Shown piece after piece: positions 1 through 9,389 of a DNA stretch of 64,000 nucleotides; within the stretch, counting starts at the first letter, position 1; each line of letters begins with the position of its first letter. Position numbers and translations under genes: made by a program. The notes under the pieces were generated by a model that was given only the letters and a program-made list of their open reading frames with translations, was not told where the DNA came from and searched no databases. Origin of the DNA: Molossus alvarezi (taxonomy: Eukaryota; Chordata; Mammalia; Chiroptera; Molossidae); the NCBI GenBank assembly GCA_037176705.1, contig CM073885.1:163422290-163486289 (forward strand), given 5' to 3'.

Positions 1-255
1 ATTAATTGATGGATGGATAAACAAATGTGATAATACAATGGAATATTATTCAGCCATAAAAATTAATAATGCACCAGGTACATGTATGATATGGATAAAC
101 ATTGTAAACATGCTAAGTGAATAAAGCCAGACACAAACGTCCACATAGTTTATGATTCCACTTACATAAAACATCTAGCAAAAGCAAATTCATACAGACA
201 GAAATAACTGTCTGGGATAGGGGAGAAAAGGAATTGGGAGCCAAAGTAGGTTAAA
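1..255 (+). mobile_element. L1 LINE 3'-end fragment
   Basis: Starts inside an L1 near the end of ORF2 and 3' UTR: the phrases ATGGAATATTATTCAGCC, GCTAAGTGAATAAAGCCAGAC and TATGATTCCACTTACAT are the usual order in mammalian L1 3' regions. It is cut by the window edge on the left. A piece at 649-716 looks like the terminus of the same kind of element, so later insertions may have split it. Non-coding and old. Confidence 0.85.
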
Positions 256-270
256 CCAAAACACACCAAT

Positions 271-517
271 GCCCTGGCCAGTTTGGTTCAGCGGTTATAG
301 TGTCGGACTGTGGTCCAGAGAGACCCGGGTTTGGTTCCCGCTAAGGGCATGTACCTCAGTTGCAGTTTGTCCCCAGCCCAGGTTGAGGTCGTGAGGGTGG
401 CAACCACTGGATGTATCTCTCTCACATCGATGTTTCTCTCTCTCTCTCTCACCCCCTCCCACTCTATCTGAACAAAAAATGGGAAAATGTCCTCAGGTGA
501 GGATAAAAAAAAAAAAA
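271..517 (+). mobile_element. Bat tRNA-derived SINE (VES-like, type A)
   Basis: Type A copy: head GCCCTGGCCAGTTTGGTTCA, B-box like GGGTTTGGTTCC, central TTGCAGTTTGTCCCC, a CT repeat, then TCAGGTGAGGAT followed by a poly-A tail ending at 517. Full length at about 247 bp. No clear target-site duplication was seen. The Pol III boxes are internal and this is not a functional tRNA gene. Confidence 0.93.
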
Positions 518-519
518 TT

Positions 520-648
520 TGGTCCTAATCCCTGAAACACGTATATGTTACCTGATTTGAAAAAAGGATCCTTGCAGTGATGAAGTTACAGGTTTAGAGA
601 TTGAGAGAATATCCTGGATTACACAAACGGGCCCTCAATGCCATCACA
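520..648 (+). mobile_element. MLT1-like LTR (ERVL-MaLR) fragment
   Basis: Contains in order CCTAATCCCTGAAACACG, ATGTTACCTGATTT, AGGATCCTTGCAG and GAGAATATCCTGGATTA followed by GGGCCCTCAATGCCATCACA. This order matches the internal part of MLT1-type LTRs as I remember them. Only about 130 bp remain; no coding content. Confidence 0.6.
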
Positions 649-716
649 AGTGTGCTTCAAACTCTAAAGAGTGAATTTTACAATATGTAAATTATATCCC
701 AATTAAAGGAAAAAAA
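649..716 (+). mobile_element. L1 3' terminus fragment
   Basis: AGAGTGAATTTTACAATATG and AATTATATCCCAATTAAAGG plus A-run is the classic end of old L1 3' UTRs. Probably the end of the L1 that opens the window, separated from it by the SINE and the MLT1-like piece. Confidence 0.6.
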
Positions 717-1516
717 TGCCAGCCGCCCACCCCCCACATCCCAGCAACTGATACTTCTAAGGCAGTCTAGTAAACCAGGACAAATGAAATAAGAAAACTG
801 AGACAGATAGCTTAACAAACTGGCCAAGCAACTTACAGCCAGATACAGGTCACCTCCCTAGAGATAACATCTAGACCTCAGTTGTATATCAGCCTCAGGC
901 CCAGAAAAGCAGCAAAATCAGGTGGGCTACACCAGAACTATCTGCACTAAGGAACCCCTGCCCTGGAACTGACCAGTCAGTTGAGACCTCAACCCTAAAA
1001 GAATACACTTGGAAAACTGATGAATGTTCTGCTAAAACCCTCCCCTAAGACCCCCACTAAGATTCCTGCCTGCAAGAGGGAGATAAAAGTCTCAAGACAA
1101 AGGACTCAGTGTGCCCTCTCCCTCCCTAAAGCAGGCCTGTGCCTTTCCCTTCCCCCTATTCTACTCCCACAGGCATCTCCTAAACTCTAAGGGACCCCAG
1201 GAGGTTTGCAAGCAGGAAGCAATGGGCAGCAGCAGCCCATCCTGGGCTTACCCCCTGATCCTGTCCCCAAGGCCTCTTTCCTCTGACTTCTTAGTGAGCC
1301 AAAGCAACCCAGCCTAGGCTCACTTCCCCACCTAGTCCCTTTCCTGTTGCTTCTTCCATCCTAGGCCCTTCCTTGTTTCACTGTTCCCAGCTTTAATAAA
1401 TGTCCTCTAAAAATCTCCTGAACGTGTATTGTGAAATCTTTCCTGCACAAAATCAAGAACACTACCAGCCGACCCTAGGCAGACCCACTCAGGGCCAGGT
1501 CCCCTTTCCTGTAACA
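717..1516 (+). mobile_element. Solo LTR of an endogenous retrovirus (class I-like)
   Basis: An approximately 800 bp block bounded by TG and CA. It has a TATA-like GAGATAAAAGT at 1080-1090, a C/T-rich region after it, and an AATAAA poly(A) signal at 1395-1400 followed by a GTGTATTGTGAAATC stretch, the normal U3-R-U5 order. No retroviral gag, pol or env follows on either side, so it is a solo LTR. Exact ends are uncertain because no flanking duplication was found. The family is not named. Confidence 0.55.
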
Positions 1517-1653
1517 ACACTAAATTCAAAGCCCCTAAGCAGACTTCATTCATGTAACAAGAGTTAGGTAATTAGAATTATGGTAACAATGCAAATTGAT
1601 CTAGCCAACAAAGAGAGGCCAGTATCAGGAGGTCAATTTATAAATTTGTAGTG

Positions 1654-1871
1654 ATGCCCATCTGGTATGGCTCAGTGGCTGAGCATCGACCCATGCCCCA
1701 AGAGGTCACCAGTTTGATTCCCAGTCAGGGCACATGCCCAGGTTGTGGGCCTGATCCCCAGTGAGGGGCATGCAGGAAACCGTCAATCGATGTTCTCTCT
1801 CATCGATGTTTCTATTTCTCTCTCCCTCTCCTTTCCTCTCTATAATGAATAAAAGAAAATAAATAAATAAA
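1654..1871 (+). mobile_element. Bat tRNA-derived SINE (type B) with perfect TSD
   Basis: Type B copy: head CCCATCTGGTATGGCTCAG, GAGCATCGACCCATG, B-box region AGTTTGATTCCC, then CAGGGCACATGCCCAGG and ATCCCCAGTGAGGGGCATGC, CT-rich body and an AAATAAATAAAT tail. Flanked by a 13 bp perfect target-site duplication TAAATTTGTAGTG at 1641-1653 and 1872-1884. Confidence 0.95.
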
Positions 1872-1971
1872 TAAATTTGTAGTGGAGGCATACCTTCCCA
1901 GGGATGGAAGGAAACTTCTTGCAGAGTGGACATATCTCTGATACTAAGGACTTCAAAGACCAAGTTAATTA

Positions 1972-2202
1972 TGCAATCATGTGCCACATAACATTTCAGT
2001 CAACACAGACTGCATATACATAACCATCCTATAAGATTTTAATGGAATTAAACAATTCCTATTGCCTACTGACATCATAGGTGTTGTAATGTCATAGTGC
2101 TACATATTACATAAATATTTATCATTGTGTTACAACTACAGTATTCAGCATAGTAATATGCTGTACATGTTTGTAACCCAGAAGCTATAGAAAAACAGAA
2201 TT
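1972..2202 (+). mobile_element. Tigger-like DNA transposon, left part
   Basis: GCAATCATGTGCCACATAAC and AACCATCCTATAAGATTTTA match the end of an old pogo/Tigger-type element of placental mammals (from memory of the consensus; the subfamily is uncertain). The sequence breaks near 2190-2202 and resumes at 2721 after an inserted LTR. A longer copy of the same family, in the other orientation, lies at 33.6-35.1 kb. No coding capacity. Confidence 0.6.
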
Positions 2203-2718
2203 TGTCACTCTAAAATATGTCTCCTTGGCCTAAGGACTATTTAAGGCTGGTTAATTGTAAGAAACAGCAGACTTCAGAGAAACTGAAAACTAAGTAGAAG
2301 TTTCTCCTTGCAAAAGACATTTACAATTGTTAAGGGTGTCTCCTGGCTATACCAGAAAGACGTAGGAGACTTTATCTCTAGAAACTCTAATCAATGCAGA
2401 AAACTAGAACTGAACTCTGCCTAACAACTTTACCCTTGTTTACTGTGCTTGTGCTTTTTCTGGTAACCTCCTATAACTGACTCCCCAACTCCCAAAGTCT
2501 TCTTTTGTCCTCAGCAAAGGTGATATTTAAGGTGGTGTCTTCAGCCACTCTGGTAAGCTACTGTTTTCATGGTCTCTCCCATATGTACAGGAGGTATACA
2601 GGCTATTAAACTTTTGTTTTGTTTTGTTTTTCTCCTGTTAATCTGCCTTTTATTAGAGGGATATTTCAGCTAAGAATCCAGAGGGTAGAGGGAAAATTAT
2701 TTTCCTCCCCTGTAGCAC
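2203..2718 (+). mobile_element. Solo LTR inserted in the Tigger-like element
   Basis: Begins TGTCACTCTAAAATATG and ends near CCTCCCCTGTAGCACA. It carries a TATA-like GATATTTAAGG near 2521, an ATTAAA poly(A) signal at 2605-2610 and a terminal GAGGGTAGAGGGAAAA-type stretch, the layout of ERV1 LTRs. The Tigger-like sequence on the two sides joins up, which defines this as a later insertion of about 520 bp. Confidence 0.5.
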
Positions 2719-2720
2719 AA

Positions 2721-2756
2721 CAGGCTATAGCATATAGCCTAGGTGTGTAGTAGGAT
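2721..2756 (+). mobile_element. Tigger-like DNA transposon, right part
   Basis: CAGGCTATAGCATATAGCCT followed by AGGTGTGTAGTAGG continues the element interrupted at 2202. It stops at about 2756, so only this end of the transposon survives. Confidence 0.55.
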
Positions 2757-2786
2757 TCATTTTTCACTCTTAAAATTACCCCATTT

Positions 2787-3056
2787 GCCCTGGCCAGTTT
2801 TGGTCAGTGGTTAGAGCATCAGCCCTCAGGCCAAAGAGTTGTGGGTTCAATTACCAGTCAAGGGCATGTACCTCGGTTGTGGGTTTGATCCCTGGCTCCA
2901 GTTGGGGTTGTGCAGGAGGCAACCAATCAATGTGTCTCTCTCACATCACGTTTTCTTTCTCTCTACCTCCCTCCCTCCCACTCTAAATAAATAAATAAAT
3001 AGAAAAATATCCTTGGGTGAGGATTAAAAAAAAAGTTATAAATGCCTTTAAAAAAA
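2787..3056 (+). mobile_element. Bat tRNA-derived SINE (type A, diverged)
   Basis: GCCCTGGCCAGTTTTGGTCAG head, a CT-rich body, CCTTGGGTGAGGATT tail with A-runs. Imperfect TSD TACCCCATT / TACCCCAGT on either side (about 2777 and 3058). More diverged than the copies at 56-57 kb. Confidence 0.9.
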
Positions 3057-3468
3057 GTACCCCAGTTTGAGTGATAAATTAGTCAGCCAAATTATAAGGA
3101 CACTGAAGGTTGCAAAAGTGGTCAGATAGGCTCTGTGATAAATAATTAGTATCCCTGCTACTGGGAAGCTCCCAGAAGAAAAATCTTGTTAAGACTTCTT
3201 CAGATCATCCATATTTTGTTTTATAATATATACCATAGTAATGCTTAAGCTAACCTCTCAGAATTGTATCATTCAGTGTTATTTAAATGACTGGCTGATT
3301 GATTTACACATTTAAGGAATAAAATGAGGAGCAGACTTAGGTATACATATAGTTTAGAAGCATAAGGATAAGGTTAAAATAGCTTATGCCCACATTTAGT
3401 AAGTGTTAAGAAGCCAAAAGATGAAAATCATGTTTTTCAGTACATCAAATTGATCCTAAAATAAAAAT
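3057..3468. other. Single-copy intergenic sequence
   Basis: AT-rich sequence with no open frame, repeat signature or motif that I could assign. Confidence 0.5.

Positions 3469-3500
<32 letters not shown>
3469..3500. repeat. (AC)n microsatellite
   Basis: Thirteen AC units followed by an ATACAC interruption. Confidence 0.97.
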
Positions 3501-4360
3501 ATTCCTTGTAAGAAATTCCTGGGTCCAAAAATAAAAATAAAATAAGGCGAAAAGGGACCTTTTTTCTTTCAAGGAAATTAGGGAGAAACTGTTATTTATG
3601 GAAAGATCATCATAAGGGGTTCTTTTTGTGGTCATAAACACAAGTTTGGTAATGTTTTGGGGTAAACTAAAACTAAAACGTAAGGAATCAGTAGAATTAG
3701 AATATATCCCTGTCCACAAAAGACTGAGAAATGACATAAAATGGAAAGATAAGGAGTTTGCACAGTTTTGACAGTTCCCTAACCACAGAGAAAGGAGGAG
3801 GGGGAGCAACAAGGTGGTGTTTGAAGTAATTTGAGTAGAAGACCATTCACAATAGAAATCTGTGAACCTATCAGATGCGAGGCACTGGTCTATGTACTGG
3901 GGATACAGCTGTGACCCCCTTTTTCATGGAGCTGACATTCCAGTAAGGTAATTGAAAAATAATTTTATATATATATAAATTATATATATGTTATTACATA
4001 TATTTCATTATAATAAATCATAAAAGATATGAAACATTATATATTAAATATATATTATGTATGTGTACATATATAAAATTTCAAATGTTATACTAAATGT
4101 ATGGAAGTAGGTTGATATTTGTATGGAAAAGAGCACTACAGCAGAGGAAGCAGCAAATACAAAGGCTCTGAGACTAGAGCATGCTTAATGCATTTAAGGA
4201 TTGGAAGAGGCTAACATAGGCAAGCCAATGGCAAGGGAAAGAAGCAAAAAATGAGCTCACTGTAATGGAAGAGAACCAAGGTCAGGTAGGTCAATATAGG
4301 CCACCCTGTGTTCTTTGGTTTTTACTGTAAGTGTGATGAGAGGTCACTGGGAGGTTTTTA

Positions 4361-4454
4361 GTTTTTTTTGGTACGTGCCCCTAGCAAAAACCGAACCAAG
4401 GACTCTCTGGTCTGCAGGCTGATGCTCCAACCGCTGAGCCAAACTGGCCAAGGC
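4361..4454 (-). mobile_element. Short tRNA-head-only bat SINE
   Basis: Read on the minus strand: a type A head through the B box to GGGGCACGTACC, then poly-A directly, with no central domain or CT body. Flanked by GGAGGTTTTTA / GGAGGTTTTA (4350-4360 and 4461-4470), so it looks like a complete insertion rather than a chance fragment. The copy at 27751-27846 has the same 3' junction. Confidence 0.8.
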
Positions 4455-5106
4455 TCATTAGGAGGTTTTAAAAGAGCAGTGATAGGATCTGACTTTCATT
4501 TCAATAGAATCACTCTGGTTGCTGTGTGAAGAAATAGACTTCAGAGGATAATACTGGAAGCAAAAAGACAAGCTAAGAGGCTACTGAAATAATACAAACA
4601 AAAGACATGTTAGTGCCAGACAGGATGAAAAAATTGAGGTACTAACAAGGAGTCAGATTTTAGATCAATCTCTTAAAGATACACAAGATTTGTCGACGGA
4701 TTTGGGATGTGAGGACAGAAGGCTGACATATAGAGGTAATGCTAAGCAGATCAATATGTGAGACCAGAGCTCAGGCAAAGGTCTGAGCTAAGCTGTACAA
4801 ATGCTGGAGTCTTCAGCATGTAGTATTACTTAAAACAAAAACTGGATAATATCATTTAGAAAAAGAGATCTGAGATCCAAGCCCTGGGGCATTCCACTGG
4901 TTAGAGATCAGGGGGAATGTGAAGGAACAAGAAAAGAATGTGAAGAGGGAACAGTTACCCATAGCCATATAGGGGGTGGCTGGGAAGGGCAGGCAAAAAA
5001 TCAAAAAAGAGAAGCATCCTATAATCCAAATGAGGTGGAAATGAATTACTCTGACAAATGCTACCAATTGATCAAATAAAATAAAAACTTAAAATTGACC
5101 ACTGAA

Positions 5107-5350
5107 GCCCTGGCCGGTTTTGCTCAGCAGTTAGAGCATTGACCTGTGGTCCAGAGAGACCCAGGTTCGGTTTCCACTAAGGGCACGTATCTCAGTTGCA
5201 GTTGTCCCTGGGCCTGGTTGGGTCATACGAGTGGCAGCCACTCGATGTGTCCCTTTCACGTCGATGTTTCTCTCTCTCTCTCTTCCTCTCTCTCCCTCCC
5301 ACTCTGAACAAAAAATGGAAAAATGTCCATGGGTGAGGATAAAAAAAAAA
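5107..5350 (+). mobile_element. Bat SINE (type A) with 16 bp TSD
   Basis: Full type A structure from GCCCTGGCCGGTTTTGCTCA to GGGTGAGGAT plus poly-A. The 16 bp duplication AAAATTGACCACTGAA lies at 5091-5106 and 5347-5362; its A's merge with the tail. Confidence 0.95.
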
Positions 5351-5764
5351 TTGACCACTGAATTAAATATTATGGAATTCATTGGTGACCTTGACAAGAA
5401 TGGTTTTAAAGGAGAATGGGCATCAGCAAATATGCACAACTGTGGAGAAAATTTTCTGTAATGACAAACAAATATGCACTAAAATAAGCAGATGGGGAAG
5501 TACACTCAAAAGATAAATTTTTAGTGAAAGGTGACATTACAATCAGTCTGTTTGCTGGTAGAAATGGTCCAGAGAAATAGACCACTTAATCCAGGACAAA
5601 AAGGAGACTTGCTGGAATAATATCCTTGAATAAATAAGAATTGCTTTGATCTAGCATGTAAGTAGGAGGTTTGGGCTTTAGCCTGGAGCCAAATAATTAA
5701 CCCACAGGCAACAGGACAATGTCTGAGATCATACAGGGGAAAGGTTGGAACAGTGTACAAATGG

Positions 5765-6226
5765 GAGTGGTAGCCAGCCTCCAAGATGGCCCCAAATGAA
5801 TCCCACCTCCTGGTATTCACTCTCAAGAGTAGACCTCTCCCACACTATCACAGGATTGGCCTGTGGAACTAAGCAAATACAGCACACCTAACTTGTCTGC
5901 ACTTTATCTTGGGTGAAAGCTCTCCCTGGAATCCCTCGTTCAAGGAGAAGCCAGCTGTCATGACATGAGCAGCCTGATGGACATTCCCACAGAGTGAAAA
6001 ACTGAAGCCCTTTGCTAACAGCCAAGTAAGTGAGCTTAGAAGATCATTCAACAAAAGTCAAGATGGGGATACAGCCAAAAGCTTGACTACAACCTCACGA
6101 GAGACCCTGAGCCAGAACCACCCACCTAAAGCACTCTGGGCTTCCAGATCTTCAGAAACTATGATAAACATTTATTTTAAGCTATTAAGTTCTGAGATAA
6201 TGTGTTGCATGGCAACAGATAATTAC
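5765..6226 (+). mobile_element. MLT1-like LTR (ERVL-MaLR)
   Basis: From TAGCCAGCCTCCAAGATGGC to ACAGATAATTACAC. Diagnostic pieces are GAAGCCAGCTGTCATGACAT, CTCACGAGAGACCCTGAGCC with AGAACCACCCA, and the end TTTTAAGCTATTAAGTTCTG, all in the order of an MLT1-type LTR. About 460 bp, old, no internal retroviral sequence attached. Confidence 0.7.
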
Positions 6227-7660
6227 ACAATGGGTCTCACTAAGTTTGTATGCATAAGTTGCTGGGCATAGAACTTACCTATAAACTTGACTACTGGCAT
6301 AAAATAAATTCAGATGGCCTTCCCAATCCACCCTCATTCAATTACAGAAATAATGCCCTTAGGGAAAAGGGTATAGAAATGAACAAACTAACCCCATGTA
6401 ATCATTTTATCCAATACACTTTCACCCTAAATGAACCACTTTTTACTTTAATACATTAGGTGAAATCTTACCGTATGTGTTATCAGTCCATTTTAGCCTC
6501 ATTACATGCTAAAAGAAATCAGATTTACATAGCTTAAAATCTATGGTGATCTTACTTTTCTGTCACCATGAAAGAATGTAAATGAATGTCACCACCATCC
6601 TCCCCTTTTTTAAGGAAGCAATTCAGAAGGTCCCAAAATTACCTAAATTAATGATTGGCATGAATTTATCACACACAGTCAGATTCAGATCACACACACT
6701 CAGGAAACACTATCTAAATGGTAATGTTTTAGTAGCACAGGAGAGAATAAGAGAAAAAGTGAAGAAAAAACTATATAATCTTGGCCTTCATGATAAAGGC
6801 TTCCCTCATCTTACCTTGGGTGTGCACTGAAACTTCTAAGAACTTGCGATATTCCAGGCAGGAGATCACATCCTTGAGGCAAGGAGAGAAGGATTAAGGT
6901 TACTTACATGTTACAAAAATATTTTCTTTCCACTGCCTACCTGATATTGCCATTGGCTGCTTCTCAAGCATTTCCCATTTAACCAGAAAAGAGAATTCCT
7001 TTCTTCAACCTGTTCCTCCCAAAAATATTCAATTTTGAATTGTGTGTAGGCTTCCCATCATTATAGTGTTTCTTTTTCCACACTAGCCAATGACTTTAAC
7101 CTAAATTTTAAATGTTTGTAAAAGGTTAATTGTCCTACATCAAACTTGTATTAATTAAGCCCACCCACTTATGAAAGAGGAGGTTATAGAAGAGGTAGAA
7201 GCTGGGCACTAGTTCATATGTCTATGAGTCAGTAAAGACTAAAATAATGCCCCATGTTGAGTTGGTTATTTTGAAATATGATAAAATCATCACTGAGGTA
7301 AAACAATTCTAGTAACTGGATGATCACAGGATACATCCATCATACTTCTCAGGAGAGACAGTTTTTACTGCAGATGAATAGGTTAAAATTATGCTGTGTG
7401 GTAATTGCATTTAGGTTCTAAAGAAAAGAATCTGCAGAGAAATCTATGCAATACATAGATTAGTTTTTATTTGGGGGAATTTCTGCAATATCCTCAAAGC
7501 TGTTTACTCATCCACCAAAAGTCCTCCAAAAAAATAAATAAATAAACTACAAGGAAACCCTGGTATGTAGGGTAGAAAAGAAAAGCTCCCTGAATTTTTT
7601 GGTGGGACTACCTTAAAAAATACTTAAATGACTAAGTTTACTTGGTGCAGTAAGAAGTAT
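6227..7660. other. Single-copy intergenic sequence
   Basis: Moderately AT-rich sequence with only short chance frames. I recognise no exon, RNA gene or repeat, apart from a short AAATAAATAAATAA run near 7530-7545. Confidence 0.5.
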
Positions 7661-7667
7661 CTTGTTG

Positions 7668-7903
7668 CCCAGCCCAGTGGCTCTGTGGTTGAGCTTCGAC
7701 CCAGGCACCAAGAGGTCTCCAGTTGGATTCCAGGTCAGGGCACATGCCCAGGGTGTGGGCCTGATCCCCAGTGGGGGGCATGCAGGAGGCGGCCAATCAA
7801 TGTTCTCTCTCATGGATGTTTCCATCTCTCTCTCCCTCTCCCTTCCTCTCTCTCTAAAATCAATAGAGAAAAAAAAATTAACAAACAAAAAGGAGAGAAT
7901 TAA
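7668..7903 (+). mobile_element. Bat SINE (type B)
   Basis: GCCCAGCCCAGTGGCTCTGT head, CAGGGCACATGCCCAGGG, GGGGGCATGCAGGAGG, CT body and AATCAATAGAGAAA tail. TSD CTTGTTG at 7661-7667 and 7904-7910. Confidence 0.93.
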
Positions 7904-8557
7904 CTTGTTGATTTTAACACTGCTGTTACATCTGAAGTCAATTTATGTGATGCTCTGGTAAAAAAAAGAAGACAAAACTAATCCTCCAATGTACCCTACC
8001 TGGGTCAAGAAAATTCTCCATCTGGGGACCGCGCAAAGCAAAAGCCTCAAAAGCCCCTTGGCCCTGGCTCCCGGCACTTTGATGTGGCCCAGGGCTGCTG
8101 GGCCTGCAGACTTGCAGAGGGAGCCCCTGGAGAACAGGGCTGGGGCGGGAGACCTCAGAGGGCCTGGACCCACAGATGCGCGGATGGGGGCGACACTGGG
8201 GTTACAAAACCGGTTGCAGCTTTCACCACAAGAGAAAGTTCCACAAGGGACCCCGTGGGGGCAGGGGCGGAGGGCATGGGCTCCAGGACAGGCCCTTCCC
8301 CACCAGTGGGATGGGGACCCCCGGAGTGAGGGAACAGGGGCTGCCTGAAAGTGGCGCCTGAGGAGATAAGGGAAGGGAGTGTGTGTGAACAGGGTCTCAG
8401 GACCCACATGCAGCGGCCACTTACCCGCAGTGCGGCAGGGCCGGGCCGCCTGGCGGTGCAAGGACAGGCGCGGTGTTGCGACCCTGCAGCCCCTGCCGCG
8501 GAACCCTTCCCAGCCCCCCTCAAGGAACTCGTGGACCGCGCCACGCCCCGTCCTTAC

Positions 8558-8626
8558 CAGTCCCAGTCTCCAGTGGTCCCGGAGCCCCCTGAGGCGCTCC
8601 CCGCGCAAAGTGGGAGGCGCTGACAT
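8558..8626 (-). CDS. Candidate first coding exon (partial), function unknown
   Basis: On the minus strand an ATG at 8626-8624 in the context GGAGATGT opens 23 codons starting MSAPPTLRGERL and rich in Arg, Leu and Gly. The 23rd codon ends exactly at a consensus donor, CTG followed by GTAAGGA (intron bases 8557-8551), a phase 0 junction. If joined to the acceptor at 8358, the frame stays open for about 67 further codons to a TGA, containing Pro/Gly-rich sequence with no domain I recognise. An in-frame TTG upstream would extend it through the triplet run, but ATG is preferred. No signal peptide, membrane segment or family is evident. It could be the start of a small NRF1-regulated protein, or non-coding exon sequence with a chance frame. 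Confidence 0.35.
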
Positions 8627-8659
8627 CTCCTCAGGCCCCAGGTGGAGCAGCCAGCCCCA

Positions 8660-8700
8660 CTGCTGCTGCCGCTGCCGCCGCTGCCGCTGCCGCTGCCACC
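8660..8700. repeat. Imperfect CTG/CCG triplet repeat
   Basis: CTGCTGCTGCCGCTGCCG and similar units, about 13 triplets. On the minus strand this is a CAG/CGG run in the presumed 5' UTR of the candidate exon. Confidence 0.9.
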
Positions 8701-8782
8701 GCAGCCACTGGAGCGCCCGCTGCAACTAGTGACTGGCTGCCAGGTGCCAGCGTGAGGCCGGCTGGGCTCTGCGGGCTGCGAT

Positions 8783-8818
8783 CTGATTGGCCGCGAGGAT
8801 GGGTCCGGCGCATGCGCA
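8783..8818 (-). promoter_or_regulatory. CCAAT box and NRF1 palindrome
   Basis: CTGATTGG at 8783-8790 is CCAATCAG on the minus strand (NF-Y type). GGCGCATGCGCA at 8807-8818 is a near-perfect NRF1 site. Their 17 bp spacing and position 150-190 bp upstream of the candidate ATG fit a TATA-less housekeeping promoter firing leftwards. Confidence 0.65.
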
Positions 8819-8830
8819 CACTCTGGCCCC

Positions 8831-9171
8831 TCGTGGGCGCTGCTGAGGACCAGTCAGGCTGAGATGGGTGTGGGGAGTGAAATACCTGAGTCCCTGGAAG
8901 AGTCTTGGGTGGGCAAGGTGACACAGAAGGCCAGGGTTCAGGGCCAGCGACCAGGCTGCCAGGCCACCAGGGAATAGGCTTGCCCACCAGCTGTCCATCT
9001 CATAGTCCTCATGGCCGTCTTTTTTCCTTAAGAGCACTGCCTGCCCCACCTTGAAGGAACTTGACCATGCAACTGCCTCGTGCGCCCCTTCTCCTCAAGT
9101 TGGCATCTGGTGCCAGTCCAGTCTAGCCTGCCACCTGTTTTTGTACAGGGTGCAGCAAGCTAAGAATGAGC
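8831..9171. other. Island flank
   Basis: GC-moderate, CpG-poor sequence between the promoter-like block and the next SINE. No exon or repeat assigned. Confidence 0.4.
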
Positions 9172-9370
9172 TTTACTTTTTCTTTTAGTTATTTTTGGGA
9201 GAGAGGAAGGGAGAGGGAGAGAGAAACATCCATGTGAGAGAGAAACATCCATGCGCTGCCTCTTGCACTCCCCACAGGGGATTGGAACCCTCAACCAGAG
9301 CATGTGCTCCTGGGAATCCAACCTGCAACCTTCCCTCACTCCTTACCACCTGAGCCACACCAGCCAGGGT
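9172..9370 (-). mobile_element. Bat SINE, minus strand (diverged)
   Basis: On the minus strand: CCCTGGCTGGTGTGGCTCAG head, a diverged B box, a CT body (seen as GAGAGAGGAAGGGAGAGGG on plus) and an A/T-rich tail. Its CATCCATGTGAGAGAGAAA block occurs twice, a short internal duplication. Confidence 0.85.
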
Positions 9371-9389
9371 AGGGTGAGATTCACACTTT

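Larger units (their letters stand above)
3870..5510 (+). mobile_element. Long unnamed ancient mammalian repeat, split by two SINEs
   Basis: A chain of phrases I know from a dispersed mammalian repeat runs through this interval: AGGCACTGGTCTATGTACTG, CATGGAGCTGACATTCCAGT, AAATACAAAGGCTCTGAGAC, GATCTGACTTTCA with CACTCTGGTTGCTGTGTG, CCAAGCCCTGGGGCATTCCA, and finally CATTGGTGACCTTGACAAGA. Two SINEs (4361-4454 and 5107-5350) interrupt it, and an AT-rich low-complexity patch lies at 3960-4081. I cannot name the family securely. Other copies are at 36.8, 49.5, 51.4 and 60 kb. No coding frame. Confidence 0.5.
8000..8830 (-). promoter_or_regulatory. CpG-island promoter candidate, probably driving leftward transcription
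   Basis: The only strongly GC- and CpG-rich block in the window; CpG dinucleotides concentrate at 8400-8830 and thin out abruptly on the right. Its right edge has a palindromic NRF1-type site and an inverted CCAAT box, then on the minus strand a CAG/CGG triplet stretch, an ATG and consensus splice donors. Left of the candidate first exon, minus-strand signals include a donor GTAAGTG (8418-8424), an acceptor CTTATCTCCTCAG ending at 8358 and a donor GTAGGG (7994-7999). A minus-strand open frame covers most of it, but GC-rich DNA gives such frames by chance. I read it as a promoter and 5' exon of a gene or lncRNA whose remaining exons lie further left or outside the window. The gene is not identified. 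Confidence 0.65.

Noticed and set aside
271..350. tRNA gene from A/B-box matches
   Set aside because: It is the head of a SINE, lacks cloverleaf pairing and is followed by a SINE body; the same applies to all other copies.
7943..8725. 260-codon minus-strand open frame through the CpG island
   Set aside because: The frame opens at a TTG, crosses likely splice donors, and GC-rich DNA lacks stops by chance. Only the ATG-to-donor part is proposed as an exon.
8379..8729. Plus-strand frames through the triplet repeat (Arg/Cys/His-rich)
   Set aside because: Low-complexity translation of CTG/CCG on the non-coding strand; several overlapping frames are open in the same place.
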